The translations under genes and the position numbers were made by a program. From a bacterium (lineage in GTDB: Bacteria > SZUA-79 > Acidulodesulfobacterales > Acidulodesulfobacteraceae), in assembly GCA_003232385.1 (NCBI GenBank), contig QIJE01000001.1:62001-126000 (forward strand): DNA of 64,000 nucleotides, written 5' to 3'. The notes below the pieces were generated by a model, which saw only the letters and a program-made list of their open reading frames with translations, was not told where the DNA came from and made no database searches. This document shows positions 1 through 6,995 of the stretch, one piece after another. The stretch's first letter is position 1. The number at the start of each line of letters is the position of its first letter.

Positions 1-619
1 ACTCCATAAGGTCAGGTTCTTATACGATAACGAATTGCCGTCTTATATCAAAAACCTTTCTAAAGAAAAAGGCCTCAAGCTTTCAGATGAGACGATACAT
101 TATATAACGAGGTACACGGGCAATAGCACCCTAAATATCAATTCCGAGCTTGATAAAATAACCTCCGGAGTTAATGCTTGCGGCAATAGAGCGACGGAAA
201 TATCATTAGATGAAATAAAGCCCATAATTGCTCTTTCGAAAAGGTTTAATATATTCGACTTAATCGACAAAATATTAGACAGGAACTTAAAAACGGCATT
301 TTCTATATTTAATATAATTTACAGTGACGGAGAAGAGCCGATAAAAATCATCTCCATGTTATATAGCGAGGTAAGAAAGCTTCACAGGGCAAAAATACAG
401 GAACGGTCGGGCATGGATTTTGAAACCGTTTTGAACGTAAACTCAATCCGTCCTTTTTTAAAAAGAAAATTTATAAAAAACCTTTCATCCTTTTCGATTC
501 AAGACCTCAAAAAAATTACAAAACTCTTAGAGGATGCCGATTTCAAACTTAAAACGGCATCCATACCTCAAGACCTGGTTTTTGAGGAGTTTATTTTTAA
601 GATTAGCTGTTTTTTATAG
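1..619 (+). CDS. holA: DNA polymerase III delta subunit, C-terminal part (truncated by window edge)
   Basis: Clamp-loader subunit that opens the beta sliding clamp during replication. The frame is already open from base 2 (it reads LHKVRFLYDN before the first listed codon), so the true start lies left of the window and the TTG at 35 is internal. The visible ~205 residues carry the helical C-terminal region typical of HolA, including KRFNIFDLIDKILDRN and a late LLEDADFKLKT segment, which in this family lies in the collar domain. It ends 17 bases inside the convergent rpsT gene. HolA next to rpsT is a common arrangement in bacteria, which supports both calls. Confidence 0.85.
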   Translation, partial: LHKVRFLYDNELPSYIKNLSKEKGLKLSDETIHYITRYTGNSTLNINSELDKITSGVNACGNRATEISLDEIKPIIALSKRFNIFDLIDKILDRNLKTAFSIFNIIYSDGEEPIKIISMLYSEVRKLHRAKIQERSGMDFETVLNVNSIRPFLKRKFIKNLSSFSIQDLKKITKLLEDADFKLKTASIPQDLVFEEFIFKISCFL

Positions 620-872
620 TATTGCCGAGCCTTGAAAGCGCCGAAACTTTTCTTGCGGCATTATTCCTATGAATTATTCTTTTTGCAGCCAATTGCATTA
701 TATAAGATACGTTTAATTTAAAAAGAGCAGATGCCTTCTCCTTGTCGTTTTCGGAAACTGCCGCTTTAAACTTTTTAATATTCGTTTTCATCTTAGAAAG
801 ACTTGTCGTGTTACGCATGGTTCTTTTTTTTGTCTGCCTTACCCTTTTTTCCGCGGATTTATGATTTGCCAT
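603..872 (-). CDS. rpsT: 30S ribosomal protein S20
   Basis: Small basic protein that binds 16S rRNA in the 30S subunit. The 89 residues begin MANHKSAEKRVRQTKKR, the classic S20 start, are rich in Lys/Arg throughout, and end with the usual KRIIHRNNAARKVSALS region. Length is normal for the family. The ribosome-binding site reads AGGGGTAAGTTC on the coding strand just upstream of the ATG. The 3' end overlaps convergent holA by 17 bases, so the two genes cannot have a conventional terminator between them. Confidence 0.96.
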   Translation of the reverse strand: MANHKSAEKRVRQTKKRTMRNTTSLSKMKTNIKKFKAAVSENDKEKASALFKLNVSYIMQLAAKRIIHRNNAARKVSALSRLGNTIKNS

Positions 873-952
873 GAACTTACCCCTTAAAATTTAATATTGA
901 ATTACAAAACTTAATCTTAAACTTTGAATTTTACCAAATTTATTTAAAAAAA

Positions 953-1513
953 TCAAACTAAATTCGCGATAATTTGTGAAACTTCTTTTAAATCCCGAAC
1001 ATAAAAATCCGGAATTATACTCTCGTCGTGTTCGTACATAGAATTTCTTACGTAAAATGAACTTAAACCGGAATTTTTTGCAAGAATAATATCACTGTCT
1101 TTGTCGCCTACCATGAATGACTTGCCGACATCTATTCCAAATTTTCTTACCCCGTTCATTATCATTTCGGTATTCGGCTTTCTGCAGGCGCATTTAATAT
1201 TATACGGCTCTACAATTCCATTTTCATGGTGTGGGCAAAAATATAAATCATCTATGGCTATGCCGACGCTTTCGTATATTTTAAGCAACCTACCGTTAAC
1301 AGCGGCCAAATCGTCCATGTTAAAGAAACCCTTCGCTATTCCGGCTTGATTAGTAACTATTATAAGCAAGAATCCGTTAATTTTAAAATATTTCAACGCA
1401 TCTATTGTGCCCGGTAATATAAATATATCGTCGGGATTTTTTAAATAGCTCACGTCTTTTATTAAAACACCGTCCCTATCTAAAAAAACGCACTTGTTTT
1501 TTTCATTTTTCAT
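953..1513 (-). CDS. gmhB: D-glycero-beta-D-manno-heptose 1,7-bisphosphate 7-phosphatase
   Basis: HAD-superfamily phosphatase of ADP-heptose synthesis for the lipopolysaccharide inner core. The first catalytic motif is FLDRDGVL (nucleophile and acid/base Asp) and a later motif is MVGDKDSDI. Between them, CPHH...CACRKP supplies the Cys/His ligands of the zinc-binding loop that marks GmhB among HAD enzymes. I chose the ATG at 1513, which gives MKNEKNKC; the frame also allows a start at 1549, which would add 12 residues and overlap the upstream acyltransferase by 31 bases. It follows that gene by only 5 bases, so the two are probably co-transcribed in a lipid A/LPS operon. Confidence 0.88.
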   Translation of the reverse strand: MKNEKNKCVFLDRDGVLIKDVSYLKNPDDIFILPGTIDALKYFKINGFLLIIVTNQAGIAKGFFNMDDLAAVNGRLLKIYESVGIAIDDLYFCPHHENGIVEPYNIKCACRKPNTEMIMNGVRKFGIDVGKSFMVGDKDSDIILAKNSGLSSFYVRNSMYEHDESIIPDFYVRDLKEVSQIIANLV

Positions 1514-1518
1514 GATAT

Positions 1519-2466
1519 TCAGTCCGCCGAATCCGGCCTGGTTTTCCACCTATTGTGTATCCAAAACCACTGTTCCGGATATTTATTTATTATCTCTTCT
1601 ATTTTTTCGTTAAACATTTTTAGTATATTAATGGTATCAGCCTTCCTATTTCCGGTATAATTTATATCAAGCGGGGGCTCTATTATTAATTTATGCTTCG
1701 TATAATTGCCGCTGCCGTCTTTAAGCCTAACCAAAAAAGCGGGGATTACCGGCACTTTCATTTTGGCGGCAATATTTGCCATACCCGGCATTGTACAGGC
1801 TTTAACTCCAAAAAAATCGACGAAAATACCTATTCGCTTAGATGCATTTTCATCCGGCAAAAATCCGACTATTTCATTATTATTCAATGCGAAAATTATA
1901 TTTCTGACCGCATTTTCTCTATTATATATAATTTTACTCCCCGCATTTCTTCTCAGTTTATACAAAATATTTTCAATATACGGGTTATCCAACGGTCTTG
2001 CAAGAACATTTCCGGGGTAACCCTTTAAAGCGAAAGTCTTCGCCATAAGCTCCCAATTTCCGAAATGGGCCGTTAAAAGAAGTATCCCTTTTTTCTTGTA
2101 GATACCCCTTAGAGAATCGAAGTTTGATTCCACAAACTTATCTATATTATTACTATTGTACCTGTTGAGTCTAAAAATTTCCACAAAAACCATACCCAAA
2201 TTTTTATAAAACCCTATAGAAATATCTCTTAATTCTTCTTCATTTTTATCGGGAAAAGCCGTAAACAAGTTGTTGAGAGTGCTTTTTCCGTGTTTCTTGT
2301 CTACCTTATAAAATATTATTCCCAAAACCCTTCCTATCCTTAAGGATAATCCGAACGGAATAACGTTTATAAAAACATAAAAACAATAGACTAAAATAAA
2401 TTCCAAATATAATATAATTTTATTTTTTTTCACTATATCCCTTATAATTATCGTAGATAAACTCAA
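1519..2466 (-). CDS. lpxL: Lipid A biosynthesis acyltransferase (LpxL/HtrB family)
   Basis: Membrane-anchored enzyme that adds a secondary acyl chain to the Kdo2-lipid IVA intermediate. The 315-residue protein has an N-terminal hydrophobic segment (YLEFILVYCFYVFINVIPFG) and the family's HX4E catalytic motif, seen as HFGNWE near residue 133. Later comes a VGFLPDEN segment, the region that reads DQN/DQR in many homologues. It overlaps the 3' end of lpxK by 47 bases and is followed immediately by gmhB. Whether it is strictly LpxL or a paralogue such as LpxM or LpxP cannot be told from sequence alone. Confidence 0.85.
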   Translation of the reverse strand: MSLSTIIIRDIVKKNKIILYLEFILVYCFYVFINVIPFGLSLRIGRVLGIIFYKVDKKHGKSTLNNLFTAFPDKNEEELRDISIGFYKNLGMVFVEIFRLNRYNSNNIDKFVESNFDSLRGIYKKKGILLLTAHFGNWELMAKTFALKGYPGNVLARPLDNPYIENILYKLRRNAGSKIIYNRENAVRNIIFALNNNEIVGFLPDENASKRIGIFVDFFGVKACTMPGMANIAAKMKVPVIPAFLVRLKDGSGNYTKHKLIIEPPLDINYTGNRKADTINILKMFNEKIEEIINKYPEQWFWIHNRWKTRPDSAD

Positions 2467-3451
2467 AAAAAGATTTATCTATCACCAGTTCAAAGTCCAA
2501 ATAATAGATTTTGTCGAATATGTACTCATAATTCTCTCTCTTGTTGAATCTTTTCAGTTTTACATAATCTTTCAAAGTCGTAATTATAAGATAATCTTTA
2601 TAATTATCGGATAAATCCTTTATGCTTCCCATATCTTTCTCAGAGTAATCGCAGTGATCCTCGAACTCTAATTTATGGCTTATTAAGGCACCGCAGCCCA
2701 TTAAATTATCGTAAAAATAATCCGGATTGCCGATTGCGCAAACCGTTATAATCTTTCTATTTTTCAAGCCCTTAAGGTTTGTATCTTCACCGGTATTTTT
2801 ATAATCGTTAAAAATGCCGGTCGGTTTATAGCGGGAATAAAACAGCGGACATGATGCGTTATACTTTCTGATTTTTTTGTCTATGCTAAAAGGTTTTCCT
2901 AATATTCCTTCATCACACTTATTGACGACGATAACGTCGGCATGTTTTAAAACGCTTAACGGTTCTCTCAAAATGCCTGCAGGAATAACGTTTTGTCTAA
3001 AAATATCTACTGTATTGTCGATTAAAACTATGTTAAGGTTCTTTTTTATATTTAAGGTGCTGAACCCGTCGTCTATTATTGCAACTTTTTTATGTTTTTC
3101 ATATTCGCCGTAAACGTCTTTATACAGGCATTTGCCGGAAATATTCATATCTTCGCTATCGGTTTTCTCTTCTATCTTTGCGTTATCGTCGTCGGATAGC
3201 AAATCGAAAGACGTACGGAGATCTTCTGCAAGATTATAATATATATCGTCGTTATCGGAACAAACTTTCGCAGCCGACAATCTATTTTTGGAAATTATCA
3301 CGGGTATACGCAATTTTTTAGACCGGAATCTTTCTATTAAAAGAACTGCCTCGTCCGGTAATTTTTGTACGGCATCCGGAAGTTCATATTCCCAATCTGC
3401 AATATAGATTTTTTTTTTAAACGCCCTTTGTAGCCACGGCTTATAATGCAC
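2420..3451 (-). CDS. lpxK: LpxK tetraacyldisaccharide 4'-kinase, C-terminal part (frame broken at A10)
   Basis: Continuation of lpxK in the -1 frame. Homology to the family starts just after the A10 tract, with LPDEAVLLIERF (the usual GDEP-LLL region) and IPVIISKNR. VAIIDDGFSTLNIKKNL then corresponds to the conserved DDG-Q-h-L-rD motif, and HADVIVVNKCD to the late N-K-x-D region. The ATG at 3451 lies upstream of the homology and is probably not a real start. If the frames are joined the product would be about 441 residues, longer than the usual 330-360, partly because of an acidic insertion around residues 50-100 of this part. It may be made by slippage on the A-run, be a genuine mutation, or reflect a sequencing error. 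Confidence 0.82.
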   Translation of the reverse strand: MHYKPWLQRAFKKKIYIADWEYELPDAVQKLPDEAVLLIERFRSKKLRIPVIISKNRLSAAKVCSDNDDIYYNLAEDLRTSFDLLSDDDNAKIEEKTDSEDMNISGKCLYKDVYGEYEKHKKVAIIDDGFSTLNIKKNLNIVLIDNTVDIFRQNVIPAGILREPLSVLKHADVIVVNKCDEGILGKPFSIDKKIRKYNASCPLFYSRYKPTGIFNDYKNTGEDTNLKGLKNRKIITVCAIGNPDYFYDNLMGCGALISHKLEFEDHCDYSEKDMGSIKDLSDNYKDYLIITTLKDYVKLKRFNKRENYEYIFDKIYYLDFELVIDKSFFEFIYDNYKGYSEKK

Positions 3452-3744
3452 GGTTTTAAATTACGACCGTAAAAATATTCGGCTAAAGTATAGGAAAAAG
3501 GGGTTTTTCCGGCTCCGCCCAAATTTATATTGCCTATACTGACGACAAATATACCGGAGTCTTTAGATTTAAAAATAAAAGAACGGCCATACATCGCCCT
3601 TTTTATCTTAGAAAACGATGATATTAAAAGGGATATAAGGACCAATGGCAGTTTTAATAAAAATTTAAATAAATCAAACCCTTCTTTTCCGTTTATCAAA
3701 AAATTAAGAATACGTTTATGTTTATGCGATTTTGCATATTGCAT
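3337..3744 (-). CDS. lpxK: LpxK tetraacyldisaccharide 4'-kinase, N-terminal part (frame broken at A10)
   Basis: LpxK phosphorylates the 4' position of the lipid A disaccharide. This frame holds the N-terminal membrane-associated helix (residues ~25-45), then the P-loop GNINLGGAGKTPF at 71-83 and the family motif IISRGYKGRL at 101-110. Immediately after RGYKGRLKKK the frame leaves the family and ends ~20 residues later. The remainder of LpxK is in the -1 frame from about 3418 downward (feature 2420-3451). On the coding strand the junction is a run of ten A, bases 3418-3409. The start at 3744 overlaps the upstream aminotransferase by 23 bases. Confidence 0.85.
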   Translation of the reverse strand: MQYAKSHKHKRILNFLINGKEGFDLFKFLLKLPLVLISLLISSFSKIKRAMYGRSFIFKSKDSGIFVVSIGNINLGGAGKTPFSYTLAEYFYGRNLKPCIISRGYKGRLKKKSILQIGNMNFRMPYKNYRTRQFF

Positions 3745-4918
3745 TGACTGCCTCCCTAACTCTATTTAAGCCGTCCTTTATGGTTTCTATCCCGACCGCA
3801 AAAGAGAGTCGTATAAAATTATCGTTGCCGAATTCAATACCCGGAACTGCGGCGACAAGATATTTGTCTAAAAGATAATCACAAAATTCGGCGGAAGAAT
3901 TTATTTCATTGCCGCTTTCTTTGAAGACTTTAGAAATATCGGCAAAAATATAAAACGCCCCGTCGGGCTTAACGGGAACGATATTTTTTATATTTTTATC
4001 AAAAAAATCCATCATATAATCCCTTCTTTTCTGAAACTCGTTTCGCATCATAACGGTAAAATCATAACCCCCTTTCAACGCCGCTAAGGCGCCGTACTGG
4101 GCAAAAGTCGTGGGATTAGATGTGCTCTGCGACTGAATATTGTTCATTGCCGATATTAAATTCTTGGGACCCGCCGCATAACCTATCCTAAACCCGGTCA
4201 TAGAGTACGTTTTGGAAACCGCATTTACGGAAATGGTATTTTCCTTCATAGACTTATCGACCATCAGCGCATTAAAAAATCTTTTATCGTCGAAGATTAT
4301 TTTTTCGTAAATATCATCCGTTATTATATACAAACCATGTTCTTTGGCAAAATTTGCAACGGACGTTATATCCTCTTCGTCCATTAAAACCCCTGTCGGA
4401 TTAGAAGGACTATTTATAATCAATCCCTTCGTCTTACTTGTCAAACTGCCTTTAAATATCTGCAAGTTAAACTTGAATCCGTTTTGAGACGTATCGGCTA
4501 TTACCGGGACACCATCGGCAAGTTTCACCATTTCGGGATAAGACACCCAGTAAGGCGAGGGGATTATTACCTCATCGCCTTCGTCCAACAGTGCCGAAAA
4601 AAGGTTATAAAGGGCATGTTTTCCCCCACAGGAAACTATTACTTCACTGTTTTCGTATCTTATGCCGTATTCCGACAAAAACTTTTCCGCTACAGCGGAT
4701 TTCAACTCGTCTATTCCGGAAACCGGAGTATATTTCGTATATCCCTTATCAAGGGCATCCTTAACGGCATCTTTAACATAATCGGGTGTGTCGAAATCGG
4801 GTTCCCCGGCACCGAAGCTTATAACGTCTTTTCCTTCGGCTTTAAGTCTTTTAGCCTTGGCGGTTATGGCAAGGGTTGTCGAGGGTTTTATTGAGGACGC
4901 CCTACATGAGAGTTTCAT
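3722..4918 (-). CDS. aspC: Pyridoxal-phosphate aminotransferase, aspartate aminotransferase type (class I/II)
   Basis: Fold-type I PLP enzyme that moves amino groups between aspartate (and possibly aromatic or prephenate substrates) and 2-oxoglutarate. The 398 residues show the N-terminal ISFGAGEPDFDTP motif, the NSPSNPTG substrate/PLP loop near residue 170, and SVNAVSKTYSMTGFRIGY carrying the PLP lysine (SKT). A C-terminal arginine lies in NFIRLSFA. This pattern is the bacterial 1-beta/AspAT-1b subgroup. The start overlaps coaD by 17 bases, and the 3' end overlaps lpxK by 23 bases, so it is embedded in the coaD-aspC-lpxK-lpxL-gmhB run. Confidence 0.92.
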   Translation of the reverse strand: MKLSCRASSIKPSTTLAITAKAKRLKAEGKDVISFGAGEPDFDTPDYVKDAVKDALDKGYTKYTPVSGIDELKSAVAEKFLSEYGIRYENSEVIVSCGGKHALYNLFSALLDEGDEVIIPSPYWVSYPEMVKLADGVPVIADTSQNGFKFNLQIFKGSLTSKTKGLIINSPSNPTGVLMDEEDITSVANFAKEHGLYIITDDIYEKIIFDDKRFFNALMVDKSMKENTISVNAVSKTYSMTGFRIGYAAGPKNLISAMNNIQSQSTSNPTTFAQYGALAALKGGYDFTVMMRNEFQKRRDYMMDFFDKNIKNIVPVKPDGAFYIFADISKVFKESGNEINSSAEFCDYLLDKYLVAAVPGIEFGNDNFIRLSFAVGIETIKDGLNRVREAVNAICKIA

Positions 4919-5429
4919 TCTTTTCTCCTTTGGAATAGATTTTTGCTAATTCTAATGCTATTGCTTGCGGAACCATACTGGACACGTCTCCACCGAGGCG
5001 GGAAATCTCCTTAACTATCGTGGAGCTCAAAAACGAGTATTTTTCGGCAGTCATCATGAATATCGTCTCTATATTGGAATTAAGCATCCTGTTTGTAGTC
5101 GCAAGCTGAATTTCATACTCAAAATCTGAAACTGCCCTCAACCCTCTTATGATTACTCTTGCATTAATGCTTTCGACGTATTTTATAAGAAGTCCGTTTA
5201 GATCTATTACTTCAACTCTGCTATCGTCAATCCCTTTATCTTCTTTTAAGACTCGGCTTATAAGTTTGCTTCTAACGGATTGATTAAAAAGATAGGGCTT
5301 CTTCTTGTTGCAAGCTACCGCTACCACAACCTTGTCAAAAATACCGAGGCTTCGCCTCAAAACGTCCAAATGACCATACGTAATAGGATCAAAGGAGCCG
5401 GGGTAAACTGCAGTTTTATGCTTAGACAT
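4902..5429 (-). CDS. coaD: Pantetheine-phosphate adenylyltransferase
   Basis: Catalyses the penultimate step of coenzyme A synthesis, transferring AMP from ATP to 4'-phosphopantetheine. The protein has the nucleotidyltransferase signature YPGSFDPITYGHLDVL with the TxGH-like motif near the start. It also has RVIIRGLRAVSDFEYE, and SFLSSTIVKEI at the end, all diagnostic of CoaD. The frame allows starts at 5438 and 5429, giving 178 or 175 residues. I prefer MSKHKTAVYPG at 5429 because the tag matches family length, although no clear ribosome-binding site separates the two. It heads the leftward LPS-related run. Confidence 0.93.
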   Translation of the reverse strand: MSKHKTAVYPGSFDPITYGHLDVLRRSLGIFDKVVVAVACNKKKPYLFNQSVRSKLISRVLKEDKGIDDSRVEVIDLNGLLIKYVESINARVIIRGLRAVSDFEYEIQLATTNRMLNSNIETIFMMTAEKYSFLSSTIVKEISRLGGDVSSMVPQAIALELAKIYSKGEKNETLM

Positions 5430-5509
5430 ATCTATCATTGTATAATCGTTAAATTCTTAACCACTAATTTTTATCATAAAATCAATTAAATTGCAATCGG
5501 CTTTGTCTA

Positions 5510-5551
5510 TGCAACTTGTTTATAGCAACAAGATTCTAAAAAAAAGTTGCA
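5510..5551. repeat. Inverted repeat TGCAACTT / AAGTTGCA before the orphan ORF
   Basis: The 8-base arms TGCAACTT (5510-5517) and AAGTTGCA (5544-5551) are perfectly complementary. A second small hairpin (CTTGT/ACAAG) overlaps the left arm, so two alternative foldings exist. It lies between divergent coaD and the ORF at 5583. Role unknown. Confidence 0.4.
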
Positions 5552-5582
5552 ATAATAGAGGCAATGTTCCATAATAATAAAC

Positions 5583-5990
5583 ATGAGAAAATATTTTTCA
5601 AACAATAAATATAAGATTTTTCTGTTTCTTCCCATTGCCTTTATTGTGATTTTTTACCTTACTTCCGCAACGGATGCAAGCTATTTATTGAATGCCCCCC
5701 TAATAATGACCCCTGTTCAAACCACGATAAATATGCGAACGGCAGGGAGGTTTATTAACAGAACCGGAGAGGTTTACACGGTACATTTTTACAAGCTGAT
5801 ACATCAAGCGCAAGTTAGCCGAAACTTACCTTATTTTGTTTGTTTGGAATGCCGGAATGTTCCCGTTTCGTATAAAAATAATATCCTAACCAATTATAAA
5901 TTTTCTGCTTATATATCATTTGTCCAGCCCTTATATTTCAATCGTATCATCTGCAATATTTTCCATCCCCCCAAATCTGTATTCGCATAA
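5583..5990 (+). CDS. Orphan ORF with N-terminal signal-like segment, uncharacterised
   Basis: A 135-residue reading frame that I do not recognise. It starts MRKYFSNNKYKIFLFLPIAF, followed by a hydrophobic stretch to about residue 27 and SATDAS, which looks like a Sec signal peptide or membrane anchor. The rest contains TINMRTAGRFINRTGEV and a paired-cysteine segment FVCLECR, but no domain I can name. There is no convincing ribosome-binding site close to the ATG, and the C-terminal third looks less protein-like. It may be a small exported protein or a decayed gene. Its stop codon sits inside a 27-base AT palindrome. Confidence 0.3.
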   Translation: MRKYFSNNKYKIFLFLPIAFIVIFYLTSATDASYLLNAPLIMTPVQTTINMRTAGRFINRTGEVYTVHFYKLIHQAQVSRNLPYFVCLECRNVPVSYKNNILTNYKFSAYISFVQPLYFNRIICNIFHPPKSVFA

Positions 5991-6013
5991 ATAATAATTA
6001 AATTATTATTTAT
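5987..6013. repeat. 27-base AT-only palindrome
   Basis: Perfect inverted repeat with 13-base arms, ATAAATAATAATT and its complement, around one central A. It overlaps the stop codon of the preceding ORF. It has no GC and no following T-tract, so it is a poor intrinsic terminator; it could be a protein-binding site or an extruding structure. Confidence 0.5.
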
Positions 6014-6108
6014 AGTTCAAGGCGGGTTCATCTTAAAATTAACGGCTACTAAAATGACATTTAAGGCAATTGTAGTTAAAAAAACGTATAGTTTTATTAA
6101 AAATAACG

Positions 6109-6134
6109 CAATATATTATACGTATAATATATTG
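6109..6134. promoter_or_regulatory. Perfect 26-base palindrome, probable operator of the copper chaperone gene
   Basis: Arms of 13 bases (CAATATATTATAC and its exact complement) meet at the centre with no spacer. The right half contains TATAAT at 6123-6128, a good -10 element, so a dimeric repressor bound here would block transcription. The ATG of the first HMA gene lies 24 bases downstream. The second, duplicated HMA copy keeps only the outer TATAAT-like bases, not the palindrome. Which regulator binds is unknown. Confidence 0.55.
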
Positions 6135-6136
6135 AC

Positions 6137-6364
6137 AATAATACCGGAGGTAAATTTATGAAAAGCGAAAAAATAAACGTTTACGGAATGACCTGTGAAC
6201 ACTGTGTAAAAACGGTAACAAAGGCAGTCTCTTCACTTAAAGGAGTGAGCTCGGTTAACGTAAACCTTCAGGGCGAATATGCCGATGTAATGTATGAAGA
6301 ATCATCGATAGGAACGGACGATATTAAAAAAGCCGTGAGAAAATCGGGTTACGACACCGAAAAA
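6137..6364 (+). repeat. Direct repeat copy 1 (HMA gene with its ribosome-binding site)
   Basis: About 228 bases including the ribosome-binding site, the start codon and most of the HMA coding sequence, nearly identical to 6646-6873 at a constant offset of 509 bases. Differences are scattered single bases, some changing amino acids. Confidence 0.9.
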
Positions 6365-6418
6365 AAAGGACATATGGAAATGAAGGATAACGGCGGCGGG
6401 GGCGGTTGCTGCTGCTAA
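6158..6418 (+). CDS. Heavy-metal-associated (HMA) domain protein, probable copper chaperone
   Basis: Small soluble copper carrier of the CopZ/Atx1 type. The 86 residues form one HMA domain with the metal-binding GMTCEHC motif at residues 10-16. After the domain the tail is KDNGGGGGCCC, a glycine linker ending in three cysteines, unusual for CopZ and possibly a second thiol metal site. The ribosome-binding site CCGGAGG lies 7 bases before the ATG. It is a near duplicate of the HMA domain at 6667, and the copper ATPase lies just downstream, so it likely hands copper to that pump. Confidence 0.85.
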   Translation: MKSEKINVYGMTCEHCVKTVTKAVSSLKGVSSVNVNLQGEYADVMYEESSIGTDDIKKAVRKSGYDTEKKGHMEMKDNGGGGGCCC

Positions 6419-6551
6419 AAAATGCATGAAAACGATGCAAATTATATACACCTAAAATTGCCGATATAAAAATGTTAAGATGCTTCAAAGCCTGATAAAA
6501 CTGAATTTCCGCCTTTGCGAATATTTCCAATCCCCAACCTGCTTCAGCAAA

Positions 6552-6571
6552 AAAGCCCCGAGAGGGGCTTT
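6552..6571 (-). terminator. Strong GC hairpin between the two HMA copies
   Basis: Stem AAAGCCCC / GGGGCTTT with a GAGA tetraloop. The T-tract that makes it an intrinsic terminator is on the minus strand (six T after the stem); on the plus strand the stem is followed by GGGGAT. It would stop antisense transcription from the right, and may weakly pause the plus transcript. Confidence 0.55.
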
Positions 6572-6645
6572 GGGGATACAATAATACATGAAAGCATAGC
6601 GGTAATCAGATGTGAATATTTTTATCGGCATTTTTGAGGTATAAT

Positions 6646-6873
6646 AATAATACCGGGGGTAAATTTATGAAAAGCGAAAAAATAAACGTTTACGGAATGA
6701 CCTGTGAACACTGTGTAAAAACGGTAACGAAGGCAGTCTCTTCACTTAAAGGGGTAATCTCGGTTGACGTAAACCTTAAGGGCGAATATGCCGATGTAAC
6801 CTACAATGAAAAATCATTGGGAACGGACGATATTAAAAAAGCCGTGAGGGAATCGGGTTACGATACCGAAAGG
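6646..6873 (+). repeat. Direct repeat copy 2 (HMA gene with its ribosome-binding site)
   Basis: Second copy of the 228-base unit at 6137-6364, offset 509 bases. Here the HMA domain leads into the copper ATPase gene instead of ending in the GGGGGCCC tail. Confidence 0.9.
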
Positions 6874-6990
6874 GGCGGACACGGCGGAATGAAAGGAGCC
6901 GTGGAGGAAAACGATGCGGCAAGCGCCGTCGAGCAGCAAAAACAATATAAATTCAGCATAAGTGCGCCGGAACTATCGTTGATACTATAA
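6667..6990 (+). CDS. N-terminal HMA domain of the copper ATPase, separated by a frame break
   Basis: A 107-residue frame starting MKSEKINVYGMTCEHC (ATG at 6667, ribosome-binding site CCGGGGG; the upstream codon at 6634 is not needed). The first ~75 residues are an intact copper-binding HMA domain. After a linker, QYKFSIS starts a second HMA domain, but the frame then runs out at TAA 6988-6990. The rest of that second domain ([16 protein letters not shown]) is in another frame. Alignment to the first domain suggests that about 19 bases encoding the GMxCxx part of the metal site have been lost near 6961. The product would be a stand-alone HMA protein. Confidence 0.75.
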   Translation: MKSEKINVYGMTCEHCVKTVTKAVSSLKGVISVDVNLKGEYADVTYNEKSLGTDDIKKAVRESGYDTERGGHGGMKGAVEENDAASAVEQQKQYKFSISAPELSLIL

Positions 6991-6995
6991 AAAGA

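Noticed and set aside
35-37. TTG at 35 as the start of holA
   Set aside because: The frame is open and family-like to base 2, so the gene continues to the left of the window.
6324-6581. 85-codon leftward ORF covering the hairpin between HMA copies
   Set aside because: Much of it lies antisense to the first HMA gene and through the terminator hairpin; low-complexity RRRYPSFPYV content; no ribosome-binding site.
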